Assembly: GCF_024323335.1 (NCBI RefSeq)
Contig: NC_066581.1
Span: 300,577,536 to 300,641,535 of the forward strand
Length of the DNA stretch: 64,000 nucleotides
Reading direction: 5' to 3'
From: Lathyrus oleraceus
Taxonomy: Eukaryota > Streptophyta > Magnoliopsida > Fabales > Fabaceae
Shown: piece after piece, positions 41,301 to 55,790 of the stretch
Position numbering within the stretch: position 1 is the first letter of the stretch
Layout: each line of letters opens with the position of its first letter
Made by a program: the position numbers and the translations under genes
Notes under the pieces: generated by a model
Databases searched by the model: none
The model's input: the letters and a program-made list of their open reading frames with translations, nothing else
What the model was told of the DNA's origin: nothing

Positions 41301-44300
41301 TGTCATGACATCGTATACGATATCTGTTATCTACTTACTATTATTGTTGTGTGAAGTCCTGCTATTAGTGTCGTGACATCGCATACGACATCTAATATCT
41401 GCATACCAGAATTTCACTTTTTTAAGAGTAATTGTTATGGATCTCCAACTTTAAAGATTTAGTGTGAGAGGTGAGTTAAAGGTTCATTAGGGATCTAATG
41501 TTTTTCTTTTAAGTTATGTTTTTGTGTGTCAGGTGGAATAATCGTTTCTTGGGTATAGGTTCTTGTTGCGAGTTGTTCATCAAGAAAGAAGAGTTTCTCT
41601 ATACTCCATTGAATTCTTTGGTGAAACCTTATGAAGGTTGTCGCTGAACAAAGTTGCTTACCAAAGGCTATTTGACGAGGACGTTACTAAACCTAAAATA
41701 TAGAAGAGAGAGCTTCACTTAAGCATTGGAAAATTAGGGTTTTAGTGTTATTTTTCATTTGTGAGCCATTCTTATATCTCGTTGATATTAGAGTTGGACT
41801 GTGCCTTTGAGTTGTAATTGTTAATCACTCATAAGCTTTTAAGCAAGAGTGGATTATACGATTTGGAAGAGTGTCATCTATTATTTGATTAAAGTCATTA
41901 TCACTGTGTGTGATTGAAGGGTAGTGAGAAGGGTCTCATATCTAGAAGAGTCTAATGTAGAAATTCCAACGGTAGTGATTAGGTGAGAAGTTTGTAAAAC
42001 CAGAGGTTGTTTAGAACTTCAAACTAATACTATTATAGTGGATTTCCTTTCTAGCTTGGATGCCCCCAGATGTAGGTGACGTTGCACCGAACTGGGTTAA
42101 CAATTGACTTGTGTTATTTACTTCCTTCTTTTTACACTATAATTGTTTATGGTGTCACATGTCTTGAACCCGGTGTCGTGATATCGTATACAACATTTGT
42201 TATCTCTGTAATTGTCTCTGGTGTGACATGTCTTAATCCTGGTGTCATGACATCGTATACGATATCTGTTATCTACTTACTATTATTGTTGTGTGAAGTC
42301 CTGATATTAGCGTCGTGACATCGCATACGACATCTGATATCTGCGTACCAGAATTTCACTTTTTAAGAGTAATTGTTATGGATCTCCAACTTTAAAGATT
42401 GAGTGTGAGAGGTGAGTTAAAGGTACATTAGGGATCTAATGTTTTTCTTTTAAGTTATGTTTTTGTGTGTCAGGTGGAATAATCGTTTCTTGGGTATAGG
42501 TTCTTGTTGCGAGTTGTTCATCAAGAAAGAAGAGTTTCTCTATACTCCATTGAATTCTTTGGTGAAACCTTATGAAGGTTGTCGCTGAACAAAGTTGCTT
42601 ACCAAAGGCTATTTAAAGAGGACGTTACTAAACCTAAAATATAGAAGAGAGAGCTTCACTTGAGCATTGGAAAATTAGGGTTTTAGTGTTATTTTTCATT
42701 TGTGAGCCATTCTTATATCTCGTTGATATTAGAGTTGGACTGTGTCTTTGAGTTGTAATTGTTAATCACTCATAAGCTTTTAAGCAAGAGTGGATTATAT
42801 GATTTGGAAGAGTGTCTTCTATTATTTGATTAAAGTCATTATCACTGTGTGTGATTGCAGGGTAGTGAGAAGGGTCTCATATCTAGAAGAGTCTAATGTA
42901 GAAATTCCAAGGGTAGTGATTAGGTGAGAAGTTTGTAAAACCAGAGGTTGTTTAGAACTTCAAACTAATACTATTATAGTGGATTTCCTTTCTATCTTGG
43001 ATGCCCCCAGATGTAGGTGACGTTGCACCGAACTGGGTTAACAATTGACCTGTGTTATTTACTTCCTCCTTTTTACACTATAATTGTTTATGGTGTGACA
43101 TGTCTTGAACTCGGTGTCGTGATATCGTATACAACATTTGTTATCTGTGTAATTGTCTCTGGTGTGACATGTCTTAATCCTGGTGTCATGACATCGTATA
43201 CGATATATGTTATCTACTTACTATTATTGTTGTGTGAAGTCCTGATATTAATGTCGTGACATCGCATACGACATCTGATATCTGCGTACCAGAATTTCAC
43301 TTTTTTAAGAGTAATTGTTATGGATCTCCAACTTTAAAGATTGAGTGTGAGAGGTGAGTTAAAGGTACATTAGGGATCTAATGTTTTTCTTTTAAGTTAT
43401 GTTTTTGTGTGTCAGGTATAATAATCGTTTCTTGGGTATAGGTTCTTGTTGCGAGTTGTTCATCAAGAAAGAAGAGTTTCTCTATACTCCATTGAATTCT
43501 TTGGTGAAACCTTATGAAGGTTGTCGCTGAACAAAGTTGCTTACCAAAGGCTATTTAAAGAGGACGTTACTAAACCTAAAATATAGAAGAGAGAGATTCA
43601 CTTGAGCATTGGAAAATTAGGGTTTTAGTGTTATTTTTCATTTGTGAGCCATTCTTATATCTCGTTGATATTAGAGTTGGACTGTGTCTTTGAGTTGTAA
43701 TTGTTAATCACTCATAAGCTTTTAAGCAAGAGTGGATTATATGATTTGGAAGAGTGTCTTCTATTATTTGATTAAAGTCATTATCACTGTGTGTGATTGC
43801 AGGGTAGTGAGAAGGGTCTCATATCTAGAAGAGTCTAATGTAGAAATTCCAAGGGTAGTGATTAGGTGAGAAGTTTGTAAAACCAGAGGTTGTTTAGAAC
43901 TTCAAACTAATACTATTATAGTGGATTTCCTTTCTATCTTGGATGCCCCCAGATGTAGGTGACGTTGCACCGAACTGGGTTAACAATTGACCTGTGTTAT
44001 TTACTTCCTCCTTTTTACACTATAATTGTTTATGGTGTGACATGTCTTGAACTCGGTGTCGTGATATCGTATACAACATTTGTTATCTGTGTAATTGTCT
44101 CTGGTGTGACATGTCTTAATCCTGGTGTCATGACATCGTATACGATATATGTTATCTACTTACTATTATTGTTGTGTGAAGTCCTGATATTAATGTCGTG
44201 ACATCGCATACGACATCTGATATCTGCGTACCAGAATTTCACTTTTTTAAGAGTAATTGTTATGGATCTCCAACTTTAAAGATTGAGTGTGAGAGGTGAG

Positions 44301-47300
44301 TTAAAGGTACATTAAGGATCTAATGTTTTTCTTTTAAGTTATGTTTTTGTGTGTCAGGTGGAACAAATCGTTTCTTGGGTATAGGTTCTTGTTGCGAGTT
44401 GTTCATCAAGAAAGAAGAGTTTCTCTATACTCCATTGAATTCTTTGGTGAAACCTTATGAAGGTTGTCGCTGAACAAAGTTGCTTACCAAAGGCTATTTA
44501 AAGAGGACGTTACTAAACCTAAAATATAGAAGAGAGAGCTTCACTTGAGCATTGGAAAATTAGGATTTTAGTGTTATTTTTCATTTGTGAGCCATTCTTA
44601 TATCTCGTTGATATTAGAGTTGGATTGTGTCTTTGAGTTGTAATTGTTAATCACTCATAAACTTTTAAGCAAGAGCGGATTATATGATTTGGAAGAGTGT
44701 CTTCTATTATTTGATTAAAGTCATTATCACTACGTGTGATTGAAGGGTAGTGAGAAGGGTCTCATATCTAGAAGTGTCTAATGTAGAAATTCCAAGGGTA
44801 GTGATTAGGTGAGAAGTTTGTAAAACCAGAGGTTGTTTAGAACTTCAAACTAATACTATTATAGTGGATTTCCTTTCTAGCTTGGATGCCCCCAGATGTA
44901 GGTGACGTTGCACCGAACTGGGTTAACAATTGACCTGTGTTATTTACTTCCTCCTTTTTACACTATAATTGTTTATGGTGTGACATGTCTTGAACCCGGT
45001 GTCGTGATATCGTATACAACATTTGTTATCTGTGTAATTGTCTCTGGTGTGACCTGTCTTAATCCTGGTGTCATGACATCGTATACGATATATGTTATCT
45101 ACTTACTATTATTGTTGTGTGAAGTCCTGATATTAATGTCGTGACATCGCATACGACATCTGATATCTGCGTACCAGAATTTCACTTTTTTAAGAGTAAT
45201 TGTTATGGATCTCCAACTTTAAAGATTGAGTGTGAGAGGTGAGTTAAAGGTACATTAGGGATCTAATGTTTTTCTTTTAAGTTATGTTTTTGTGTGTCAG
45301 GTGGAATAATCGTTTCTTGGGTATAGGTTCTTGTTGCGAGTTGTTCATCAAGAAAGAAGAGTTTCTCTATACTCCATTGAATTCTTTGGTGAAACCTTAT
45401 GAAGGTTGTCGCTGAACAAAGTTGCTTACCAAAGGCTATTTAAAGAGGACGTTACTAAACCTAAAATATAGAAGAGAGAGATTCACTTGAGCATTGGAAA
45501 ATTAGGGTTTTAGTGTTATTTTTCATTTGTGAGCCATTCTTATATCTCGTTGATATTAGAGTTGGACTGTGTCTTTGAGTTGTAATTGTTAATCACTCAT
45601 AAGCTTTTAAGCAAGAGTGGATTATATGATTTGGAAGAGTGTCTTCTATTATTTGATTAAAGTCATTATCACTGTGTGTGATTGCAGGGTAGTGAGAAGG
45701 GTCTCATATCTAGAAGAGTCTAATGTAGAAATTCCAAGGGTAGTGATTAGGTGAGAAGTTTGTAAAACCAGAGGTTGTTTAGAACTTCAAACTAATACTA
45801 TTATAGTGGATTTCCTTTCTATCTTGGATCCCCCCAGATGTAGGTGACGTTGCACCGAACTGGGTTAACAATTGACCTGTGTTATTTACTTCCTCCTTTT
45901 TACACTATAATTGTTTATGGTGTGACATGTCTTGAACTCGGTGTCGTGATATCGTATACAACATTTGTTATCTGTGTAATTGTCTCTGGTGTGACATGTC
46001 TTAATCCTGGTGTCATGACATCGTATACGATATATGTTATCTACTTACTATTATTGTTGTGTGAAGTCCTGATATTAATGTCGTGACATCGCATACGACA
46101 TCTGATATCTGCGTACCAGAATTTCACTTTTTTAAGAGTAATTGTTATGGATCTCCAACTTTAAAGATTGAGTGTGAGAGGTGAGTTAAAGGTACATTAG
46201 GGATCTAATGTTTTTCTTTTAAGTTATGTTTTTGTGTGTCAGGTGGAATAATCGTTTCTTGGGTATAGGTTCTTGTTGCGAGTTGTTCATCAAGAAAGAA
46301 GAGTTTCTCTATACTCCATTCAATTCTTTGGTGAAACCTTATGAAGGTTGTCGCTGAACAAAGTTGCTTACCAAAGGCTATTTAAAGAGGACGTTACTAA
46401 ACCTAAAATATAGAAGAGAGAGCTTCACTTGAGCATTGGAAAATTAGGGTTTTAGTGTTATTTTTCATTTGTGAGCCATTCTTATATCTCGTTGATATTA
46501 GAGTTGGACTGTGTCTTTGAGTTGTAATTGTTAATCACTCATAAGCTTTTAAGCAAGAGTGGATTATATGATTTGGAAGAGTGTCTTCTATTATTTGATT
46601 AAAGTCATTATCACTGTGTGTGATTGAAGGGTAGTGAGAAGGGTCTCATATCTAGAAGAGTCTAATGTAGAAATTCCAAGGGTAGTGATTAGGTGAGAAG
46701 TTTGTAAAACCAGAGGTTGTTTAGAACTTCAAACTAATACTATTATAGTGGATTTCCTTTCTAGCTTGGATGCCCCCAGATGTAGGTGACGTTGCACCGA
46801 ACTGGGTTAACAATTGACCTGTGTTATTTACTTCCTCCTTTTTACACTATAATTGTTTATGGTGTGACATGTCTTGAACCCGGTGTCGTGATATCGTATA
46901 CAACATTTGTTATCTGTGTAATTGTCTCTGGTGTGACCTGTCTTAATCCTGGTGTCATGACATTGTATACGATATATGTTATCTACTTACTATTATTGTT
47001 GTGTGAAGTCCTGATATTAGTGTCGTGACATCGCATACGACATCTGATATCTGCGTACCAGAATTTCACTTTTTTAAGAGTAATTGTTATGGATCTCAAA
47101 CTTTAAAGATTGAGTGTGAGAGGTGAGTTAAAGGTACATTAGGGATCTAATGTTTTTCTTTTAAGTTATGTTTTTGTGTGTCAGGTGGAACAAATCGTTT
47201 CTTGGGTATAGATTCTTGTTGCGAGTTGTTCATCAAGAAAGAAGAGTTTCTCTATACTCCATTGAATTCTTTGGTGAAACCTTATGAAGGTTGTCGCTGA

Positions 47301-50300
47301 ACAAAGTTGCTTACCAAAGGCTATTTAAAGAGGACGTTACTAAACCTAAAATATAGAAGAGAGAGCTTCACTTGAGCATTGGAAAATTAGGATTTTAGTG
47401 TTATTTTTCATTTGTGAGCCATTCTTATATCTCGTTGATATTAGAGTTGGATTGTGTCTTTGAGTTGTAATTGTTAATCACTCATAAGCTTTTAAGCAAG
47501 AGCGGATTATATGATTTGGAAGAGTGTCTTCTATTATTTGATTAAAGTCATTATCACTGCGTGTGATTGAAGGGTAGTGAGAAGGGTCTCATATCTAGAA
47601 GTGTCTAATGTAGAAATTCCAAGGGTAGTGATTAGGTGAGAAGTTTGTAAAACCAGAGGTTGTTTAGAACTTCAAACTAATACTATTATAGTGGATTTCC
47701 TTTCTAGCTTGGATGCCCCCAGATGTAGGTGACGTTGCACCGAACTGGGTTAACAATTGACCTGTGTTATTTACTTCCTCCTTTTAACACTATAATTGTT
47801 TATGGTGTGACATGTCTTGAACCCGGTGTCGTGATATCGTATACAACATTTGTTATCTGTGTAATTGTCTCTGGTGTGACCTGTCTTAATCCTGGTGTCA
47901 TGACATCGTATACGATATATGTTATCTACTTACTATTATTGTTGTGTGAAGTCCTGATATTAGTGTCGTGACATCGCATACGACATCTGATATCTGCGTA
48001 CCAGAATTTCACTTTTTTAAGAGTAATTGTTATGGATCTCAAACTTTAAAGATTGAGTGTGAGAGGTGAGTTAAAGGTACATTAGGGATCTAATGTTTTT
48101 CTTTTAAGTTATGTTTTTGTGTGTCAGGTGGAACAAATCGTTTCTTGGGTATAGATTCTTGTTGCGAGTTGTTCATCAAGAAAGAAGAGTTTCTCTATAC
48201 TCCATTGAATTCTTTGGTGAAACCTTATGAAGGTTGTCGCTGAACAAAGTTGCTTACCAAAGGCTATTTAAAGAGGACGTTACTAAACCTAAAATATAGA
48301 AGAGAGAGCTTCACTTGAGCATTGGAAAATTAGGATTTTAGTGTTATTTTTCATTTGTGAGCCATTCTTATATCTCGTTGATATTAGAGTTGGATTGTGT
48401 CTTTGAGTTGTAATTGTTAATCACTCATAAGCTTTTAAGCAAGAGCGGATTATATGATTTGGAAGAGTGTCTTCTATTATTTGATTAAAGTCATTATCAC
48501 TGCGTGTGATTGAAGGGTAGTGAGAAGGGTCTCATATCTAGAAGTGTCTAATGTAGAAATTCCAAGGGTAGTGATTAGGTGAGAAGTTTGTAAAACCAGA
48601 GGTTGTTTAGAACTTCAAACTAATACTATTATAGTGGATTTCCTTTCTAGCTTGGATGCCCCCAGATGTAGGTGACGTTGCACCGAACTGGGTTAACAAT
48701 TGACCTGTGTTATTTACTTCCTCCTTTTTACACTATAATTGTTTATGGTGTGACATGTCTTGAACCCGGTGTCGTGATATCGTATACAACATTTGTTATC
48801 TGTGTAATTGTCTCTGGTGTGACCTGTCTTAATCCTGGTGTCATGACATCGTATACGATATATGTTATCTACTTACTATTATTGTTGTGTGAAGTCCTGA
48901 TATTAGTGTCGTGACATCGCATACGACATCTGATATCTGCGTACCAGAATTTCACTTTTTTAAGAGTAATTGTTATGGATCTCAAACTTTAAAGATTGAG
49001 TGTGAGAGGTGAGTTAAAGGTACATTAAGGATCTAATGTTTTTCTTTTAAGTTATGTTTTTGTGTGTCAGGTGGAACAAATCGTTTCTTGGGTATAGGTT
49101 CTTGTTGCGAGTTGTTCATCAAGAAAGAAGAGTTTCTCTATACTCCATTGAATTCTTTGGTGAAACCTTATGAAGGTTGTCGCTGAACAAAGTTGCTTAC
49201 CAAAGGCTATTTAAAGAGGACGTTACTAAACCTAAAATATAGAAGAGAGAGCTTCACTTGAGCATTGGAAAATTAGGATTTTAGTGTTATTTTTCATTTG
49301 TGAGCCATTCTTATATCTCGTTGATATTAGAGTTGGATTGTGTCTTTGAGTTGTAATTGTTAATCACTCATAAGCTTTTAAGCAAGAGCGGATTATATGA
49401 TTTGGAAGAGTGTCTTCTATTATTTGATTAAAGTCATTATCACTGCGTGTGATTGAAGGGTAGTGAGAAGGGTCTCATATCTAGAAGTGTCTAATGTAGA
49501 AATTCCAAGGGTAGTGATTAGGTGAGAAGTTTGTAAAACCAGAGGTTGTTTAGAACTTCAAACTAATACTATTATAGTGGATTTCCTTTCTAGCTTGGAT
49601 GCCCCCAGATGTAGGTGACGTTGCACCGAACTGGGTTAACAATTGACCTGTGTTATTTACTTCCTCCTTTTTACACTATAATTGTTTATGGTGTGACATG
49701 TCTTGAACCCGGTGTCGTGATATCGTATACAACATTTGTTATCTCTGTAATGGTCTCTGGTGTGACATGTCTTAATCCTGGTGTCATGACATCGTATATG
49801 ATATCTGTTATCTACTTACTATTATTGTTGTGTGAAGTCCTGATATTAGTGTCGTGACATCGCATACGACATCTGATATCTGCGTACCAGAATTTCACTT
49901 TTTTAAGAGTAATTGTTATGGATCTCCAACTTTAAAGATTGAGTGTGAGAGGTGAGTTAAAGGTACATTAGGGATCTAATGTTTTTCTTTTAAGTTATGT
50001 TTTTGTGTGTCAGGTGGAACAAATCGTTTCTTGGGTATAGGTTCTTGTTGCGAGTTGTTCATCAAGAAAGAAGAGTTTCTCTATACTCCATTGAATTCTT
50101 TGGTGAAACCTTATGAAGGTTGTCGCTGAACAAAGTTGCTTACCAAAGGCTATTTAAAGAGGACGTTACTAAACCTAAAATATAGAAGAGAGAGCTTCAC
50201 TTGAGCATTGGAAAATTAGGGTTTTAGTGTTATTTTTCATTTGTGAGCCATTCTTATATCTCGTTGATATTAGAGTTGGACTGTGTCTTTGAGTTGTAAT

Positions 50301-53300
50301 TGTTAATCACTCATAAGCTTTTAAGCAAGAGTGGATTATATGATTTGGAAGAGTGTCTTCTATTATTTGATTAAAGTCATTATCACTGTGTGTGATTGAA
50401 GGGTAGTGAGAAGGGTCTCATATCTAGAAGAGTCTAATGTAGAAATTCCAAGGGTAGTGATTAGGTGAGAAGTTTGTAAAACCAGAGGTTGTTTAGAACT
50501 TCAAACTAATACTATTATAGTGGATTTCCTTTCTAGCTTGGATGCCCCCAGATGTAGGTGACGTTGCACCGAACTGGGTTAACAATTGACCTGTGTTATT
50601 TACTTCCTCCTTTTTACACTATAATTGTTTATGGTGTGACATGTCTTGAACCCGGTGTCGTGATATCGTATACAACATTTGTTATCTGTGTAATTGTCTC
50701 TAGTGTGACATGTCTTAATCCTGGTGTCATGACATCGTATACGATATATGTTATCTACTTACTATTATTGTTGTGTGAAGTCCTGATATTAATGTCGTGA
50801 CATCGCATACGACATCTGATATCTGCGTACCAGAATTTCACTTTTTTAAGAGTAATTGTTATGGATCTCCAACTTTAAAGATTGAGTGTGAGAGGTGAGT
50901 TAAAGGTACATTAGGGATCTAATGTTTTTCTTTTAAGTTATGTTTTTGTGTGTCAGGTGGAATAATCGTTTCTTGGGTATAGGTTCTTGTTGCGAGTTGT
51001 TCATCAAGAAAGAAGAGTTTCTCTATACTCCATTGAATTCTTTGGTGAAACCTTATGAAGGTTGTCGCTGAACAAAGTTGCTTACCAAAGGCTATTTAAA
51101 GAGGACGTTACTAAACCTAAAATATAGAAGAGAGAGCTTCACTTGAGCATTGGAAAATTAGGGTTTTAGTGTTATTTTTCATTTGTGAGCCATTCTTATA
51201 TCTCGTTGATATTAGAGTTGGACTGTGTCTTTGAGTTGTAATTGTTAATCACTCATAAGCTTTTAAGCAAGAGTGGATTATATGATTTGGAAGAGTGTCT
51301 TCTATTATTTGATTAAAGTCATTATCACTGCGTGTGATTGAAGGGTAGTGAGAAGGGTCTCATATCTAGAAGAGTCTAATGTAGAAATTCCAAGGGTAGT
51401 GATTAGGTGAGAAGTTTGTAAAACCAGAGGTTGTTTAGAACTTCAAACTAATACTATTATAGTGGATTTCCTTTCTAGCTTGGATGCCCCCAGATGTAGG
51501 TGACGTTGCACCGAACTGGGTTAACAATTGACCTGTGTTATTTACTTCCTCCTTTTTACACTATAATTGTTTATGGTGTGACATGTCTTGAACCCGGTGT
51601 CGCGATATCGTATACAACATTTGTTATCTGTGTAATTGTCTCTGGTGTGACATGTCTTAATCCTGGTGTCATGACATCGTATACGATATATGTTATCTAC
51701 TTACTATTATTGTTGTGTGAAGTCCTGATATAAGTGTCGTGACATCGCATACGACATCTGATATCTGCGTACCAGAATTTCACTTTTTTAAGAGTAATTG
51801 GTATGGATCTCCAACTTTAAAGATTGAGTGTGAGAGGTGAGTTAAAGGTACATTAGGGATCTAATGTTTTTCTTTTAAGTTATGTTTTTGTGTGTCAGGT
51901 GGAACAAATCGTTTCTTGGGTATAGGTTCTTGTTGCGAGTTGTTCATCAAGAAAGAAGAGTTTCTCTATACTCCATTGAATTCTTTGGTGAAACCTTATG
52001 AAGGTTGTCGCTGAACAAAGTTGCTTACCAAAGGCTATTTAAAGAGGACGTTACTAAACCTAAAATATAGAAGATAGAGCTTCACTTGAGCATTGGAAAA
52101 TTAGGGTTTTAGTGTTATTTTTCATTTGTGAGCCATTCTTGTATCTCGTTGATATTAGAGTTGGACTATGTCTTTGAGTTGTAATTGTTAATCACTCATA
52201 AGCTTTTAAGCAAGAGTGGATTATATGATTTGGAAGAGTGTCTTCTATTATTTGATTAAAGTCATTATCACTGCGTGTGATTGAAGGGTAGTGAGAAGAG
52301 TCTCATATCTAGAAGAGTCTAATGTAGAAATTCCAAGGGTAGTGATTAGGTGAGAAGTTTGTAAAACCAGAGGTTGTTTAGAACTTCAAACTAATACTAT
52401 TATAGTGGATTTCCTTTCTAGCTTGGATGCCCCTAGATGTAGGTGACGTTGCACCGAACTAGGTTAACAATTGACATGTGTTATTTACTTCCTCCTTTTT
52501 ACACTATAATTGTTTATGGTGTGACATGTCTTGAACCCAGTGTCGTGATATCGTATACAACATTTGTTATCTCTGTAATTGTCTCTGGTGTGACATGTCT
52601 TAATCCTGGTGCATGACATCGTATACGATATCTGTTATCTACTTACTATTATTGTTGTTTGAGGTCCTGATATTAGTGTCGTGACATCGCATACCACATC
52701 TGATATCTGCGTACCAGAATTTTACTTTTTGAAGAGTAATTGTTATGGATCTCCAACTTTAAAGATTGAGTTTGAGAGGTGAGTTAAAGGTACATTAGGG
52801 ATCTAATGTTTTTATTTTAAGTTATGTTTTTGTGTGTCAGGTGGAAGAATCGTTTCTTGGGTATAGGTTCTTGTTGCGAGTTTTTCATCAAGAAAGAAGA
52901 GTTTCTCTATACTCCATTGAATTCTTTGGTGAAACCGTATGAAGGTTGTCGCTGAACAAAGTTGCTTACCAAAGGCTATTTAAAGAGGACGTTACTAAAC
53001 CTAAAATATAGAAGAGAGAGTTTCACTTGAGCATTGGAAAATTAGGGTTTTAGTGTTATTTTTCATTTGTGAGCCATTCTTATATCTCGTTGATATTAGA
53101 GTTGGACTGTGTCTTTGAGTTGTAATTGTTAATCACTCATAAGTTTTTAAGCAAGAGTGGATTATATGATTTGGAAGAGTGTCTTTTATTATTTGATTAA
53201 CGTTATTATCACTGTGTGTGATAGAAGGGTAATGAGAAGGGTCTCATATCTAGAAGAGTCTAATATAGAAATTCCAAGGGTAGTGATTAGGTGAGAAGTT

Positions 53301-55790
53301 TGTAAAACCAGAGGTTGTTTAGAACTTCAAACTAATACTATTATAGTGGATTTCCTTTCTAGCTTGGATGCCCACAGATGTAGGTGACGTTGCACCGAAC
53401 TGGGTTGACAATTGACCTGTGTTATTTACTTCCTCCTTTTTACATTATAATTGTTTATGGGTTGACATGTCTTGAACCCGGTGTCGTGATATCGTATACA
53501 ACATTTGTTATCTGTGTAATTGTCTCTGGTGTGACATGTCCTGATCCTGGTGTCACGACATCGTATACGATATCTGTTATCTACTTACTATTATTGTTGT
53601 GTGAAGTCCTGATATTAGTGTCGTGACATCGCATACAACATCTGATATCTGCGTACCAGAATTTCACTTTTTTAAGAGTAATTGTTATGGATCTCCAACT
53701 TTAAAGATTGAGTGCGAGAGGTGAGTTAAAGGTACATTAGGGATCTAATGTTTTTCTTTTAAGTTATGTTTTTGTGTGTCAGGTGGAAAAATCATTTCTT
53801 GGGTATAGGTTCTTGTTCCGAGTTGTTCATCAAGAAAGAAGAGTTTCTCTATACTCCATTGAATTCTTTGGTGAAACCTTATGAAGGTTGTCGCTGAACA
53901 AAGTTGCTTACCAAAGTCTATTTAAAGAGGACGTTACTAAACCTAAAATATAGAAGAGAGAGCTTCACTTGAGCATTGGAAAATTAGGGTTTTAGTGTTA
54001 TTTTTCATTTGTGAGCCATTCTTATATCTTGTTGATATTAGAGTTGGACTGTGTCTTTGAGTTGTAATTGTTAATCATTCATAAGCTTTTAAGGAAGAGT
54101 GGATTATATGATTTGGAAGAGTGACTTTTATTATTTGATTAAAGTTGTTATCACTGTGTGTGATTGAAGGGTAATGAGAAGGGTCTCATATCTAGAAGAG
54201 TCTAATATAGAAATTCCAAGGGTAGTGATTAGGTGAGAAGTTTGTAAAACCAGAGGTTGTTTAGAACTTCAAACTAATACTATTATAGTGGATTTCCTTT
54301 TAAGCTTGGATGCCCACAGATGTAGGTGACGTTGCACCGAACTGGGCTAACAATTGACCTGTGTTATTTACTTCCTCCTTTTTACACTATAATTGTTTAT
54401 GGTGTGACATGTCTTGAACCCGGTGTTGTGATATCGTATACAACATTTGTTATCTGTGTAATTGTCTCTGGTGTGACATGTCCTGATCCTGGTGTCACAA
54501 CATCGTATACGATATCTGTTATCTACTTACTATTATTGTTGTGTGAAGTCCTGATATTAGTGTCGTGACATCGCATACGACATCTGATATCTGCGTACCA
54601 GAATTTCACTTTTTTAAGAGTAATTGTTATGGATCTTCAACTTTAAAGATTGAGTGTGAGAGGTGAGTTAAAGGTACATTAGGGATCTAATGTTTTTCTT
54701 TTAAGTTATGTTTTTGTGTGTTAGGTGGAAGAATCGTTTCTTGGGTATAGGTTCTTGTTGCGAGTTGTTCATCAAGAAAGAAGAGTTTCTCTATACTCCA
54801 TTAAATTCTTTGGTGAAACCTTATGAAGGTTGTCGCTGAACAAAGTTGCTTACCAAAGGTTATTTAAAGAGGACGTTACTAAACCTAAAATATAGAAGAG
54901 AGAGCTTCACTTGAGCATTGAAAAATTAGGGTTTTAGTGTTTTTTTTTCATTTGTGAGCCATTCTTATATCTCGTTGATATTAGAGTTGGACTGTGTCTT
55001 TGAGTTGTAATTGTTAATCACTCATAAGCTTTTAAGCAATAATGGATTATATGATTTGGAAGAGTGTCTTCTATTATTTGATTAAAGTCATTATCACTAT
55101 GTGTGATTGAAGGGTAGTGAGAAGGGTCTCATATCTAGAAGAGTCTAATGTAGAAATTCCATGGGTAGTGATTAGGTGAGAAGTTTGTAAAACCAGAGGT
55201 TGTTTAGAATTTCAAACTAATACTATTATAGTGGATTTCCTTTCTAGCTTGGATGCCCCCAGATGTAGGTGACGTTGCACCGAACTGGGTTAACAATTTA
55301 CCTGTGTTATTTACTTCCTCTTTGTTACACTATAATTGTTTATGATCTGACATGTCTTGAACCTGGTGTCGTGATATCGTATACAACATTTGTTATCTCT
55401 GTAATTGTCTCTGGTGTGACATGTCCTGATCCTGGTGTCATGACATCGTATACGATATTTGTTATCTACTTACTATTATTGTTGTTTAAAGTCCTGATAT
55501 TAGTGTCGTGACATCGCATACGACATCTGATATCTGCGTACCAGAATTTCACTTTTTTAAGAGTAATTGTTATGGATCTCCAACTTTAAAGATTGAGTGT
55601 GAGAGGTGAGTTAAAGGTACATTAGGGATCTAATGTTTTTCTTTTAAGTTATGTTTTTGTGTGTCAGGTGGAAAAATCGTTTCTTGGGTATAGGTTCTTG
55701 TTGCGAGTTGTTCATCAAGAAAGAAGAGTTTCTCTATACTCCATTGAATTCTTTGGTGAAACCTTATGAAGGTTGTCGCTGAACAAAGTT

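Larger units (their letters stand above)
32234..55790 (+). repeat. Satellite-like array, 25 monomers of 942-943 bp
   Basis: Head-to-tail copies begin GCTTACCAAAGGCTATTTAA near 32234, 33176, 34118, 35061, 36003 and so on to 54849, and end ...GTCGCTGAACAAAGTT at 55790. The total is 23,557 bp, or 25 units averaging 942.3 bp. Units with GTGGAACAAATCG are one base longer than units with GTGGAATAATCG. About 690 bp of each unit equals the copia-2 LTR from just above the TATA box to its end; the other ~250 bp is of unknown origin. Units differ by a few per cent. A hydrophobic 80-codon ORF recurs in most units but appears to be incidental. Confidence 0.97.

Noticed and set aside
32654..55511. An 80-codon hydrophobic ORF (MTLHRTGLTIDLCYLL...) repeated in 22 of 25 array units
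   Set aside because: It lies in LTR U5 sequence, is lost in several units, and its copies differ by ordinary substitutions including many amino-acid changes. Its recurrence is explained by array homogenisation, not by coding selection.
32234..55790. CRISPR-like reading of the regular repeats
   Set aside because: The repeats are contiguous 942-bp units without unique spacers, and the context is a plant nuclear genome.
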